DNA of 64,000 bases from Paludibacter propionicigenes WB4. GTDB lineage: Bacteria > Bacteroidota > Bacteroidia > Bacteroidales > Paludibacteraceae. A program made the position numbers and the translations under genes. Positions 18,079 through 27,882 of the stretch are shown here, piece after piece. Location: the NCBI RefSeq assembly GCF_000183135.1, contig NC_014734.1:124001-188000 (forward strand). The letters are read 5' to 3'. The notes below the pieces were generated by a model. That model was given only the letters and a program-made list of their open reading frames with translations, was not told the DNA's origin and did not search any database. The first letter of the stretch is position 1, and each line of letters begins with the position of its first letter.

Positions 18079-19596
18079 TTATTGATGTTGAGGTCTTAGC
18101 AAATCATTGACCGTTTTTACAGGATTGAATGTTTCGATCGGCACTTCTACGAAAATGGTGTTCCAATCGCTCATTGCTCCGTTCCACAGGCCAGGTAGTT
18201 CTAAAGCTTTCAATTCCTTTCCATTTTTCGATTTCAATGAAATAAATCCGGTATTTTTATCTACGTGCTTTAGTAAATCAAATTTCTCGCCTTTATAATT
18301 TTTCACCGCACAAACTAAGTCAACCGGATTAAAATGCGTAGATTTCAGCATTTTTTCTTTATCCGAAGGATTGTTGAGGTCTATTTGAGAACTTTCCAGA
18401 ATCTGAGGAGAAATTGTACCATCCGCATTTACAGTAAGAAATGGACCACCACCTGGTTCACCCACATTCTTTACCATTCCACAAACACGCATCGGACGAT
18501 TTAATTTATTGTATAAATATAAGCGTAATCCATTATTTGAAAGCTTTTCTATACCATCAGAATGGTTGTTCAGTCGTGTTTCGCAAAACTGCGCAATAAC
18601 TGAAAGTTTAGCCGCAGAAATTGATTCGTTTTCAAGTTCATGCAAGTAGCTGAAAGTCTGCTTTTGAAGATTTATCAGTATTCCGGCAATCACTTTCTTG
18701 TAAATAACTGTCAACTCTTTGAGCGAATCCGGTACGACATTATCTATGTTTTTGATAAATATAATATCGCCGCTCAGATCATTCAGATTCTCGATAAGTG
18801 CACCATGTCCACCGGGACGGAAAACCAGAGATCCTTTTTCCCTGAAAGGCTGATTATTCTCATCGGCGGCTATAGTGTCTGTAGATGGTTTTTGTTCTGA
18901 AAAACTCACGTTATAACTCACACCATATTTTTCTTCAAAAGCGTTGAGCGATTCATCCAGATGTTTTCCAAACAGCAAGCGGTGCTCTTTGGATACAGTG
19001 AAGTGAATGTTGACATTGTTTGACTTATTTGCAGCATATAAAGCTCCTTCAACAAGGTGCTCCTGTAGTGGCGTGCGTTTTTCGGTCGGGTAGGAGTGGA
19101 AGCGCAACAAACCTTTGGGCAAAGAGCCATAATTTAAACCGCTCTCCAGCAAAAGATTTGCAACAATTGGTTTGTATTGTTTGTTGCTGATCAATTCTTT
19201 TATAGATAGCTTGTTGTTTTCTAAACAAACTTTGTTCAGTTCATTATAGAATGCAAATTGCTCAATTTTATTGAAAAATGTATTTTCAAATTCGTTTTGC
19301 GGTTCGTTCTTATCACTTTCCAAAAACTCAAAAAGATCTTTGAACATTCTGCTGGCAGCGCCTGATGCCGGAACAAATTTAATGATGGTTGCTTCGGTTT
19401 GAAGGTAGTCATTCCATTGATTCAACGCATTTTTAAGTTCACTCTCATTAACTTGTATAATTCCTTTTTGTGGTTCGGCTGCATTTATTATTTTTAGAAA
19501 AGGAAATCCGGTAGCAAAGGACCGGAGTTGTTCATCAATCTGTTCAATAGAAATTCCACGTTGTTGAAGTATTTTATTATCAGCAGTGTTAAGCAT
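18079..19596 (-). CDS. DUF4301 family protein
   Basis: A 505-residue cytosolic protein matching DUF4301, which is frequent in Bacteroidetes and of unknown function. It has a nucleotidyltransferase-like look: VPASGAASRMFKDL near residue 80, the FRPGGHGALIENLNDL block near 265, and CGMVKNVGEPGGGPF near 375. By analogy with sugar-nucleotide pyrophosphorylases these glycine-rich blocks could bind a nucleotide; this is inference. It is the last of four closely spaced minus-strand genes (29-52 bp gaps) starting with the RsmF-like gene. Confidence 0.85.
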   Translation of the reverse strand: MLNTADNKILQQRGISIEQIDEQLRSFATGFPFLKIINAAEPQKGIIQVNESELKNALNQWNDYLQTEATIIKFVPASGAASRMFKDLFEFLESDKNEPQNEFENTFFNKIEQFAFYNELNKVCLENNKLSIKELISNKQYKPIVANLLLESGLNYGSLPKGLLRFHSYPTEKRTPLQEHLVEGALYAANKSNNVNIHFTVSKEHRLLFGKHLDESLNAFEEKYGVSYNVSFSEQKPSTDTIAADENNQPFREKGSLVFRPGGHGALIENLNDLSGDIIFIKNIDNVVPDSLKELTVIYKKVIAGILINLQKQTFSYLHELENESISAAKLSVIAQFCETRLNNHSDGIEKLSNNGLRLYLYNKLNRPMRVCGMVKNVGEPGGGPFLTVNADGTISPQILESSQIDLNNPSDKEKMLKSTHFNPVDLVCAVKNYKGEKFDLLKHVDKNTGFISLKSKNGKELKALELPGLWNGAMSDWNTIFVEVPIETFNPVKTVNDLLRPQHQ

Positions 19597-19625
19597 ATAT
19601 AAGTCTTTTATTATTTTCTTTTTAT

Positions 19626-20684
19626 TTATTCGGCTAATTGTATTTTCAGTGAATCTATCTCTTTTTTTCGGGTATTTAATTCTTCGATGTAGTTGGCAAT
19701 TCGCATCACGGAATCGTAATTAGGGGTAGACAACTCTCCTAAAAGTGAGAAGCATGTTTTGGCATATAGCAAGGCGTTATCTAAATTTCCTGTTATTTCA
19801 TAGGCTATAGCTAAATTGTTAGCTGCTTGAGATTTGGTCAGGCGGCTCTTTTCAGTATTGTAAGCAGTTTCCCATAAGTTTATAGCAGATTTCCAGTTTT
19901 TGACATAAACGGAATCCATTCCTTGTTTCATTGTTTTGTTTTTACTGTCGTAAAAATATCTGTCCACTTTATCCCAATATGGAATGAATCTGTCTACACA
20001 TTTACGACCTACTGCCAGTGCCCCATCTATCAGAGCATCAGTTCTTTTTGGTAGCTCTTTTACTGCCTGTTTTATATTGTCCGAACTTGATTCCCAGGTA
20101 ACAACATCCTTGAATTTTACTTTAGTTACATCCGGTTTGTTTAAATAGTGGATGCTCCAGGTACTTTCAAACTGAAGCTCAATAGTTGCAACAAAAGTGT
20201 TCTCTGCTGTGAAAGACTCTACGTATGACTCATACATATTGTCTATTACTTGTAATTTATCAAGTGAAAGAATAGCGTTGGCATGGTTGGCCTGACATAA
20301 ACTTTTGACAGTATTTTCGTCTAGTTCGGTGATTTTGGAAAAATCGTTAGTTTTATTTGTAGAATTAGGTACGAGATTAATTGTAGAAAAAAAATCTTTT
20401 CCTTCTACATCTTCCAAAAGTGCGCCTAAACAATAAATAGACAGACTATCTGTAGATATGTCAACGTTTTTTGCTTTTTTGTTCAGTTGTTCTGTCTTAT
20501 GTCCCTGATATGGTGGTTGAACCACTGTGTTGTTAACAAGCAGAAGGCTCTTTGCTTCGGGTGCAAAAGCTACCTGAGCAGGACGGAGAACATCCAGTGA
20601 TGTATAGAGTAAAGGAGTACTACAAGATGTTATAAAAACAACTCCAAAAGTAAGGAGTATGAATTTTAGTTTTTGAGTTCTCAT
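19626..20684 (-). CDS. DUF6340-like lipoprotein
   Basis: A 352-residue predicted lipoprotein: signal peptide with lipobox ITSC (Cys21). The mature part begins STPLLYTSLDVLRPAQVAF, as in DUF6340 proteins of Bacteroidales. Residues about 265-320 (WKSAINLWETAY...AANNLAIAYEITGNLDNALLYAKTC) look like TPR helices. Function unknown; probably envelope-associated. Gaps of 39 bp upstream and 29 bp downstream put it in the four-gene run. Confidence 0.8.
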   Translation of the reverse strand: MRTQKLKFILLTFGVVFITSCSTPLLYTSLDVLRPAQVAFAPEAKSLLLVNNTVVQPPYQGHKTEQLNKKAKNVDISTDSLSIYCLGALLEDVEGKDFFSTINLVPNSTNKTNDFSKITELDENTVKSLCQANHANAILSLDKLQVIDNMYESYVESFTAENTFVATIELQFESTWSIHYLNKPDVTKVKFKDVVTWESSSDNIKQAVKELPKRTDALIDGALAVGRKCVDRFIPYWDKVDRYFYDSKNKTMKQGMDSVYVKNWKSAINLWETAYNTEKSRLTKSQAANNLAIAYEITGNLDNALLYAKTCFSLLGELSTPNYDSVMRIANYIEELNTRKKEIDSLKIQLAE

Positions 20685-20723
20685 AATTAATTTGGCTATT
20701 GTACTGTAAAAATAGAAATTTTT

Positions 20724-21470
20724 TTATAATTTTAGTTCTAAACCATCATAAGCCAACTGAATATTTTCTGGTAATTGTTGGTTTACTAAGTTATGAAAGC
20801 CCATATGATGATTCATGTGTGTAAAAAAAGTCTTTTTAGCACCAATCTTTTTTGTAATTTCTAATGCTTCACTAAGCGAAATATGTGACATGTGAGGTGC
20901 CGGACGTAAGGCATTTAATACCAGAATATCCAAATTTCTTAGTTTTTCTATGCTACTTTCTTCTATTGTTTTTACATCGGTCAGATAGGCAAAATTACCA
21001 ACTCTAAATCCAAAAATTGGTAATCTTGCATGCATTACTCTTATTGGCTGAATTTCTATGTTATTCACATAGAAAGGCTTGTCGGTTATTTCATGCAATT
21101 CAATGATCGGTGAACCCGGGTATCTTTTTTCTCCAAAACAATAAGGCATATTTTTTTGAATCACTTCACAAACTTTTTTTTCGGCATAAATCTGAGATTT
21201 TCCTAAAGGCCGTAAATCATCAATCCCACCAATGTGGTCATAATGTTCATGAGTAATAAGCACTCCCGATAGTTTATCTATTTTGTAAGTCAATATCTGT
21301 TGTCGTAAATCGGGACCGGCGTCAATTAAAATCTGAGATTCACCCTCACGAATCAACACAGAGGCACGCAATCGCTTGTCTTTAATATCTGTAGATAAAC
21401 AGGTTTCACACTTACAGCCGATTTCGGGTACGCCCGTAGAAGTTCCTGTCCCAAGAAAAAGAATATCCAT
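20724..21470 (-). CDS. PhnP-like metallo-beta-lactamase-fold hydrolase
   Basis: A 248-residue metal-dependent hydrolase. The motif THEHYDHIGGIDD gives ligands His74, His76, Asp78 and His79; further ligands lie in YLTDVKTIEES and the C-terminal THMNHHMGFH. The N-terminus has GTGTSTGVPEIGCKC with Cys pairs, typical of the PhnP-like group (cyclic phosphodiesterase). No phosphonate genes are near, so the substrate is open. It follows the RsmF-like gene by 52 bp. Confidence 0.88.
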   Translation of the reverse strand: MDILFLGTGTSTGVPEIGCKCETCLSTDIKDKRLRASVLIREGESQILIDAGPDLRQQILTYKIDKLSGVLITHEHYDHIGGIDDLRPLGKSQIYAEKKVCEVIQKNMPYCFGEKRYPGSPIIELHEITDKPFYVNNIEIQPIRVMHARLPIFGFRVGNFAYLTDVKTIEESSIEKLRNLDILVLNALRPAPHMSHISLSEALEITKKIGAKKTFFTHMNHHMGFHNLVNQQLPENIQLAYDGLELKL

Positions 21471-21522
21471 AATTAATCTGAAATTTTTCGGTTCATAGTC
21501 AGTGTTACAGGTCGGCTGTTCA

Positions 21523-22854
21523 TTATAATTTCATCCTTATGCGCCATTCCTGAGGGTAAAGATTATTACATCTGTTTCCCATATTTTTTAGCCAGCCTAA
21601 AGCCTGACCTCTATAACAAACCAACAGGTAACCTCGTTTACTGTCAGGAAGAAAAATAGCTTCTTTTTTCAAAAATAAAATTGCAGTGTTTAAATCTACT
21701 TCCACCGTCTCTACAGATTCTTTATCAAGTCTCTTTGACAAGGCGACACTTGCCGAAGGTATAAAGTCAGTTCCTTTTATTTCGCCTAACAAAAGTCCTG
21801 ATTGCATGCATTTCAGTTGTTTGTTTATCAACAGATAATCATTAAGCCTGTCGGTTGAAAATGCGTTGAGCCTGTTGTTATCATTAATTATTGTCCAATT
21901 GTTTGTGTCGGTTAAGGATATAGTCGGAATGTTATTTAATGCTACAATTTTTATGCCTTTTTTATCAGTCTTAATCTTATTGCTTGTTTTATTTGTTTGT
22001 GAGGTTTTCCTTACCACAGAAATAAAAAATCCTTCTCCTTTAGTTTTATGTGGATAAAATCTGTAGCCGTAATCGCTACTTATTATGTCAGAGTTTGCCT
22101 GTAAATCAATTTTCAGAAGATCAGCACCAAGTTCTTCGCATATCCAACACACATTATTTTCATTCTCTTCCCGATTAAAGGTGCAAGTGCTGTAAACCAA
22201 GATGCCGTCTTCTTTGAGCGAGTCCCATACAGAGCTAAGTATCTCACGCTGGCGTGTAGCACATAAGCTAACATTATATTCCGACCACTCGTCGATAGCT
22301 CCTGCATCTTTCCGAAACATTCCTTCGCCTGAACAAGGTGCATCTACAACAACTGCATCAAAAAAGCCCGGAAGGTTGGAAAAATCTTTGGGTTCATTAT
22401 TCGTTACTACAACGTTCGGATTTCCCCATTTGATAAGATTTTCTGCTAGAATATATGCTCTTGATCGGATAATCTCATTGCTTACCAACAAACTGTTTTC
22501 CGATAAGGCCTGAGATAAAAGAGTTGATTTTCCTCCGGGTGCAGCACACAAGTCTAGGACTGTTCGAGCCTCTTTGAAATGTTGCATAACGGCTTGTTGG
22601 AGAAACATAGAGCTGGCTTCCTGCACGTAATAAACTCCGGCATGAAAAAGCGGATCGGCAGTAAACAGGGGGCGTTCATCCAAATAATAACCAGTCTCAC
22701 ACCAAGGAACCTGATTTTTTGATGGTGCGTAATCCATTTTGTTGTTCACTCGGATACTTGTAGGAGGAGTTTCACCAAGAGCTTTCTCAAGTGCTCCAAA
22801 ATTATCTCCCAGTAATTCAGTAGTTCGTTTAATAAAGGCTTCGGGTAAAGTCAT
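21523..22854 (-). CDS. rsmF: RsmF-like rRNA (cytosine-C5) methyltransferase
   Basis: SAM-dependent RNA m5C methyltransferase of the Sun/NOL1/NOP2 family, 443 residues. Motif I is DLCAAPGGKSTLL. Motif IV is VDAPCSGEGMFRKD, with the Cys that releases product. Motif VI is VYSTCTFNREENE, with the nucleophile Cys. The C-terminal third (about 300-443), including GWLKNMGNRCNNLYPQEWRIR, resembles the RsmF/YebU C-terminal domain rather than RsmB, so 16S rRNA is the likely target. First gene of a likely operon with the PhnP-like, DUF6340 and DUF4301 genes. Confidence 0.9.
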   Translation of the reverse strand: MTLPEAFIKRTTELLGDNFGALEKALGETPPTSIRVNNKMDYAPSKNQVPWCETGYYLDERPLFTADPLFHAGVYYVQEASSMFLQQAVMQHFKEARTVLDLCAAPGGKSTLLSQALSENSLLVSNEIIRSRAYILAENLIKWGNPNVVVTNNEPKDFSNLPGFFDAVVVDAPCSGEGMFRKDAGAIDEWSEYNVSLCATRQREILSSVWDSLKEDGILVYSTCTFNREENENNVCWICEELGADLLKIDLQANSDIISSDYGYRFYPHKTKGEGFFISVVRKTSQTNKTSNKIKTDKKGIKIVALNNIPTISLTDTNNWTIINDNNRLNAFSTDRLNDYLLINKQLKCMQSGLLLGEIKGTDFIPSASVALSKRLDKESVETVEVDLNTAILFLKKEAIFLPDSKRGYLLVCYRGQALGWLKNMGNRCNNLYPQEWRIRMKL

Positions 22855-22917
22855 TGAATCAATTCTAATTTATAGCAGGCTTAAATTTGTTGTTTTAATC
22901 GTATGTATTTCAAAAAA

Positions 22918-22948
22918 GAAAGCAGTGAGGTTGTTTGTCACTGCTTTC
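22918..22948 (-). terminator. Terminator of the small HTH gene
   Basis: GAAAGCAGTGA (22918-22928) pairs exactly with TCACTGCTTTC (22938-22948), with a run of U on the minus-strand side. It is 19 bp past the stop of the 84-residue gene. Confidence 0.85.
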
Positions 22949-22967
22949 CGGATAATTTATGAGAAAA

Positions 22968-23222
22968 TTATGCTTTGTGAGCATCAAGTATACTGATTGC
23001 CATTTCGAGAATTTTTGTGTCATCCAACATTACTAATCCACCATCGGGTCCGGGTTCTATATGTACTCCGCAACTTTTACCATCTTTGTAGTCGTGTCCT
23101 CCAAAATAATTACGCACTGTTTCTTTTTCCAGACCAAGTTCTGAAGCGATCTTAGTCATACTGCCGCTTGGAAGAGCATCTTTCACCCTCCTCAGCTCGT
23201 TGAATGTTATCGTTTTTGTCAT
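22968..23222 (-). CDS. Small helix-turn-helix DNA-binding protein
   Basis: An 84-residue protein. Residues 8-40 (NELRRVKDALPSGSMTKIASELGLEKETVRNYFGG) form a clear helix-turn-helix. The second half (GVHIEPGPDGGLVMLDD) is a short beta-like segment and a final helix. Similar proteins are conserved in Bacteroidales but their targets are unknown to me. It has its own terminator and stands alone, so it may be a stand-alone regulator or nucleoid-type protein. Confidence 0.8.
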   Translation of the reverse strand: MTKTITFNELRRVKDALPSGSMTKIASELGLEKETVRNYFGGHDYKDGKSCGVHIEPGPDGGLVMLDDTKILEMAISILDAHKA

Positions 23223-23394
23223 GACATTAAGTATTAGAATTGTTTATAAAAAAGTTTTCTAAAAGTGCAATAAACGTAATGTTTTCTTTTTAGTTTACAA
23301 AACAATTACAGGAATATTTTTCTGAAAAATACTTAATGAGATTTAAGTTTTTCGCTAATATTCAGATTATTAGTATTGTATGTATTATGCAACG

Positions 23395-24771
23395 TTATGA
23401 CTTCTTATCAGACTGAATTTGAAGATAGAATTCTGTAATCGTTCTGATTCCTTTAAAAAACAGATCGATGGGGAAATTTTCATTGGGAGAGTGAATAGCA
23501 TCTGATTCAAGCCCAAAGCCCATTAATAGAGGTTTCACTTTCAATACTTTTTCAAAGACAGGAATAACACCTATACTTCCTCCACGGCGCACAGGTAAGG
23601 GTTTTATACCAAAAATTTTAGTATAGGCAGCTTCGGCTGCTCTGTATTCAGGAGAGTCGATAGGGCAAACATAGCTTTGAGATCCGTGCAAAAAATCTAC
23701 TTTTACTTCTACGTTCTCAGATGCGATTTGCTTAATATGCTTTGTTACCAGTTCAGCAATTTTTTCGTATTGTTGATGAGGAACTAAGCGAGCGGAAAGC
23801 TTCGCAAAGGCTTTTGATGGGAGAACGGTTTTTGTTCCTTCGTCAGTATAACCGCCCCAAATACCGCATACATCCAATGCAGGGCGTATACCGGTACGCT
23901 CTATGGTGCTGTATCCTTTTTCGCCCGAAACGTTCTTGATGCTGAGCTTTTTCTTATAATCTTCTTCGTCGAATGGTATTTGAGCAATCAGTTCTCGCTC
24001 GTAATCAGAAACTTCTTCCACGTCATCATAGAAATTTGGAATGGTTATTTTTCCTTCCGAATTGGTTAGTTGAGCCAAAATCTTGGTTAGCTCCATTATC
24101 GGATTGGCCACTGCGCCTCCGAAAATCCCCGAATGTAAATCTCTGGAAGCAGAAGTGACTTCTATTTGCCAATAAGCCAGTCCTCTCAATCCGGTAGTGA
24201 TGCTTGGTGTTTCAGCCGATAGCATGCTGGTGTCAGACACTAAAATGGTATTACAACTAAGCATTTCGGCATTTTCACTACAGAATTTTTCCAGATTTTC
24301 CGAGCCAATTTCTTCTTCACCTTCCAAGAGAAATTTCACATTGTATTTCAGCTGATTGGTTTTTACAAGGTATTCAAAAGCTTTTGCATGCATAAATGAC
24401 TGACCTTTATCGTCGTCGGCTCCACGTGCAAAAATTTTACCGTCTCTTATTTCGGGTTCAAAAGGTGATGATTTCCACAATTCAAGTGGCTCAGCCGGCA
24501 TGACATCATAATGTCCGTAAACCATTATTGTAGGGAGAGCCGGGTCTGTCACTTTAGTGGCAAATACAATCGGATTACCATCAGTAGGAAATATATTTAC
24601 TTCGTCAACGCCAGCTTCGAGCAACAGTTCTTTCCATCTCTGAGCGCATTGATGTATCTCGGTTTGCCGGTGGCTGTGAGCGCTTACACTCGGTATTCTG
24701 ATAAGGCTAAATAATTCTTCAAAAAAACGATTTTGATTTTCAGTTATATAGGCGTTTATGTCTGTTTTCAT
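23395..24771 (-). CDS. M20 family dipeptidase
   Basis: Zinc metallopeptidase of family M20, 458 residues, cytosolic. Metal ligands sit in YGHYDVMPAEP (His, about residue 86) and ARGADDDKGQ (Asp, about 118); the general base Glu is in LEGEEEIGSENL. The dimerisation (lid) domain (about 185-345) contains DLHSGIFGG, and the last ligand His is in DAIHSPNE near the C-terminus. The ATG at 24771 is the likely start; a TTG three codons upstream is open but unneeded. A -7 box TATCTTTG lies upstream (minus strand, 24848-24855). Confidence 0.93.
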   Translation of the reverse strand: MKTDINAYITENQNRFFEELFSLIRIPSVSAHSHRQTEIHQCAQRWKELLLEAGVDEVNIFPTDGNPIVFATKVTDPALPTIMVYGHYDVMPAEPLELWKSSPFEPEIRDGKIFARGADDDKGQSFMHAKAFEYLVKTNQLKYNVKFLLEGEEEIGSENLEKFCSENAEMLSCNTILVSDTSMLSAETPSITTGLRGLAYWQIEVTSASRDLHSGIFGGAVANPIMELTKILAQLTNSEGKITIPNFYDDVEEVSDYERELIAQIPFDEEDYKKKLSIKNVSGEKGYSTIERTGIRPALDVCGIWGGYTDEGTKTVLPSKAFAKLSARLVPHQQYEKIAELVTKHIKQIASENVEVKVDFLHGSQSYVCPIDSPEYRAAEAAYTKIFGIKPLPVRRGGSIGVIPVFEKVLKVKPLLMGFGLESDAIHSPNENFPIDLFFKGIRTITEFYLQIQSDKKS

Positions 24772-24946
24772 AATGCTCAATAATAATGATTTACGACTAA
24801 ATGTTTGTCAGTCGTTTTATTTGTATTTTGTTCAAAAAAGTATTTTGCAAAGATACAATTTATTGTTTTACGAGATGAGTTACTTTATGGGGATTCCTTC
24901 TGAAATGTATGATATCAGTATAATGACAGAATAGAAAAATAGTTTT

Positions 24947-24987
24947 GAAAAAAAATCGCTTCGCCAGTATGTTCCGGCGAAGCGATT
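24947..24987 (-). terminator. Strong terminator after ettA
   Basis: AATCGCTTCGCC (24954-24965) pairs exactly with GGCGAAGCGATT (24976-24987) over a 10-nt loop. On the minus strand it is followed by eight T. Confidence 0.92.
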
Positions 24988-25025
24988 CTTCTGTCATGCA
25001 TTTAATTTTTTTGTTCTGCTGGTAA

Positions 25026-26696
25026 TTAAACAATCAGTTTCTTGTAGCGAATTCGTTTCGGACCTTCGTCACCCAGACGCATCTTTTTGTTTTCTTCGTA
25101 TTCTGAGTACGATCCTTCGAACACAAATACCTGTGAATTGCCTTCGAATGCGATGATGTGAGTACAAATACGATCGAGGAACCAACGGTCGTGCGATATA
25201 ACAACGGCGCATCCGGCAAAGGCTTCCAGCCCTTCTTCCAAAGCACGCAAAGTGTTTACGTCAATATCATTGGTAGGCTCGTCGAGTAGCAGCACGTTAG
25301 CTTCTGATTTCAGTGTGAGAGCCAAATGAAGTCGGTTTCGTTCACCACCGGACAATATTCCGCAAAGTTTTTCCTGATCGCCACCGGCAAAGTTGAACCG
25401 TGAAAGATAAGCACGTGCATTAATTTCTTTGCCTCCAACACGTATAAATTCTGTTCCTCCGGAAATAACCTGATAAACGGTCTTTTCGGGGTCGATATCT
25501 GCGTGGCTCTGATCTACATAACCGATTTTTACTGTTTCTCCAACTTCAAATGTTCCCTTGTCGGCCTTTTCGAGTTCCATCATCAGACGGAAAAGTGTGG
25601 TTTTACCCGCACCGTTCGGACCGATAATTCCTACAATGCCATTGGGTGGAAGCATAAAATTGAGGTTTTCGAAAAGTAATTTTTCTCCAAAAGCTTTAGA
25701 AACATCAATGGCTTCAACTACTTTGTTTCCAAGACGAGGTCCGTTTGGAATAAAAATCTCGAGCTTTTCTTCTTTTTCCTTTTGATCTTCGTTTATTAAT
25801 TTGTCATAAGCTTCCAGACGGGCTTTTCCCTTAGCATGTCTGGCTTTAGGCGCCATGCGTACCCAGTCCAACTCGCGTTCCAGCGTTTTTCTGCGTTTGC
25901 TGGCTTGCTTTTCTTCGCTGGCCATACGGGTGGTTTTTTGTTCCAACCACGAGGTGTAATTTCCTTTCCACGGAATTCCTTCGCCACGGTCCAGTTCCAG
26001 AATCCAGCCCGAAACATTATCCAGGAAATATCGATCGTGGGTAATGGCAATAACAGTTCCGGCATATTGCTGAAGGTAATGTTCCAGCCATTCTACCGAT
26101 TCGGCATCCAGGTGGTTGGTTGGCTCATCGAGCAATAATATGTCGGGCTGACGAAGTAACAAGCGACAAAGCGCTACACGGCGACGTTCACCTCCGGAAA
26201 GCACGGACACCTGAGCATCTTCATCGGGGCAGCGAAGTGCATCCATGGCACGCTCCAATTTATTATCCAGATTCCACGCATCAGCATGATCCAGCAATTC
26301 CTGCAATTCACCCTGACGTGCAATCAGTTTATCGAAATCGGCATCGGGCTCGGCAAATTGTTCGTTGATGCGTTCGTACTCGGCAAGCATATCTACTATT
26401 TCCTGAACACCTTCCTGAACGATTTCTTTTACAGTTTTAGACGGGTCGAGGTGAGGCTCTTGTTCTAAGTAACCTACCGAGTATCCGGGAGAGAAAACTA
26501 CTTCGCCATCGAAGGTTTTTTCAACTCCGGCAATGATTTTCAGCAGCGTAGATTTACCCGAACCGTTGAGACCTATGATTCCGATTTTTGCACCATAGAA
26601 AAATGAAAGATAAATGTTGTTCAATACTTTTTTTTGTGGTGAAAATGCCTTGCTGACTCCCACCATAGAGAAAATAACTTTTTTATCGTCGGCCAT
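25026..26696 (-). CDS. ettA: ABC-F translation factor EttA-like
   Basis: A 556-residue soluble protein with two ATP-binding cassettes and no membrane segments. Walker A motifs are GLNGSGKST (residues 42-50) and GPNGAGKTT in the second half; signatures are LSGGERRR and LSGGERNR; Walker B with LLLDEPTNHLD and LLLDEPTNDID. The linker between the cassettes (about 240-310) is charged and helical, and there is an EttA-type arm insertion in cassette 1. Length and arrangement match EttA, which gates ribosomes by energy state. Monocistronic, with a strong terminator. A -7 box TATCTTTG is at 26740-26747 (minus). Confidence 0.92.
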   Translation of the reverse strand: MADDKKVIFSMVGVSKAFSPQKKVLNNIYLSFFYGAKIGIIGLNGSGKSTLLKIIAGVEKTFDGEVVFSPGYSVGYLEQEPHLDPSKTVKEIVQEGVQEIVDMLAEYERINEQFAEPDADFDKLIARQGELQELLDHADAWNLDNKLERAMDALRCPDEDAQVSVLSGGERRRVALCRLLLRQPDILLLDEPTNHLDAESVEWLEHYLQQYAGTVIAITHDRYFLDNVSGWILELDRGEGIPWKGNYTSWLEQKTTRMASEEKQASKRRKTLERELDWVRMAPKARHAKGKARLEAYDKLINEDQKEKEEKLEIFIPNGPRLGNKVVEAIDVSKAFGEKLLFENLNFMLPPNGIVGIIGPNGAGKTTLFRLMMELEKADKGTFEVGETVKIGYVDQSHADIDPEKTVYQVISGGTEFIRVGGKEINARAYLSRFNFAGGDQEKLCGILSGGERNRLHLALTLKSEANVLLLDEPTNDIDVNTLRALEEGLEAFAGCAVVISHDRWFLDRICTHIIAFEGNSQVFVFEGSYSEYEENKKMRLGDEGPKRIRYKKLIV

Positions 26697-26821
26697 AATT
26701 GTATTAGCGATTTTTGATTTACGATTTTAGAATGGAATGCAAAGATACAAAGAAAGAAGGAATTGGAAAATGGGTATCGCTGTGCTTCTTGTTAGCTTAT
26801 CCATTGCCTTTTGTGTGGTCG

Positions 26822-27769
26822 TTAATAATAAGATAATGCCTGTCGGTTGGATATTTCAAATTTTTCAATCACTTTCCAAACCTGTCCCTTAATTTCTTGT
26901 GGAGTCGGATTTAGTTCTTCGGTAGTGAATGTTCCGTTTTCGATATCGATACGCTCAAAAACCATCAGGTAAAGCGAAAAAATAATTTCAAGGCTCAGCT
27001 GGCTACGCGGCTCCAGTTGCGGTTTAATGCTTTGCATTACTTCGTACGTTTTTTGGCGATAGTTATCAGCCACAGCGTAAAGTTCACGAATCATTTCCCG
27101 AAAACCGCTTGTAATTTCAGCTCCCTGAGCCATAGCCAACAGATTTTCTCTGTTAAGGCCATTTTTAGCCATCAAATCGTCGGGAAAATAATTGAGATTG
27201 TGGGTGTGATCTTTTACAAAATCCCGAATGATGTGTACCACATAGCTAAATACAGCACAGGGAGTTGCTGCTTGTTTTACATCGAATTTTGGTGCGATAT
27301 ATTCATTGTTTTCTTTTTTTAATCCGCATAAATGCACAAAGATAGACGCCGGAGCTACCGATGCGCCACTGGCATAATCAAGATAATGTTGCAATGTTGG
27401 GAATCCATCGTTGTAAACATCATAAATCATCGATTTGGCAAAGGCTTCGAGCGGCCAGGCGGGAATATGAAATCGCTGAACAGTTTGGATTATTTCGTTT
27501 TGAGTAAGGCAGTTTTCCGATGCACTCACAATGGTGTTGATCCAAGTGTTTACTTCCCGTTCAAATTGGGCTTTATCTTCATTTGCAATCGTTTTGTGTT
27601 CTGTCTTGTAATTATCAATCAGGTCGTCGATGGCACGCATGAATTTATAGCAAACCTTTGCGGCCTGATATCTTTCTTCATCCCAAAAGCGGGCGGCTAT
27701 CAATATATTCGGATGATCGATTATTTTCTCGAAATTGATAGATTGGAAAATGTCTGTATAAAGTTTCAT
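26822..27769 (-). CDS. crtB: Phytoene/squalene synthase family protein
   Basis: Head-to-head prenyl transferase of 315 residues that would join two C20 (or C15) prenyl diphosphates to give phytoene (or a C30 equivalent). The first Asp-rich motif is DDLID (residues 48-52) in FMRAIDDLIDNY; the second is RDFVKD in SYVVHIIRDFVKDH. It follows the crtI-like desaturase on the same strand, separated by a 98-bp gap that contains a long inverted repeat. The adjacent desaturase favours carotenoid over hopanoid or sterol synthesis. C30 versus C40 cannot be decided here. Confidence 0.88.
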   Translation of the reverse strand: MKLYTDIFQSINFEKIIDHPNILIAARFWDEERYQAAKVCYKFMRAIDDLIDNYKTEHKTIANEDKAQFEREVNTWINTIVSASENCLTQNEIIQTVQRFHIPAWPLEAFAKSMIYDVYNDGFPTLQHYLDYASGASVAPASIFVHLCGLKKENNEYIAPKFDVKQAATPCAVFSYVVHIIRDFVKDHTHNLNYFPDDLMAKNGLNRENLLAMAQGAEITSGFREMIRELYAVADNYRQKTYEVMQSIKPQLEPRSQLSLEIIFSLYLMVFERIDIENGTFTTEELNPTPQEIKGQVWKVIEKFEISNRQALSYY

Positions 27770-27783
27770 AGATTAAATTATAA

Positions 27784-27882
27784 ACCCCTAACCCCTAAAG
27801 GGGAACTTAGCTACCGTCGTCTGGTTTTTGTTAAGATATAAGAGACATACCTAACATAAATTCCCCTTTAGGGGTTAGGGGT
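27784..27882. repeat. 22-bp exact inverted repeat between crtI and crtB
   Basis: The left arm at 27784-27805 (starting ACCCCTAACCCCTAAAGG) is the exact reverse complement of the right arm at 27861-27882, with a 55-bp spacer. The right arm overlaps the crtI 3' end, supplying its last codons and stop. The left arm ends 15 bp before the crtB start. Related sequences occur in the ilv operon. Confidence 0.9.
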
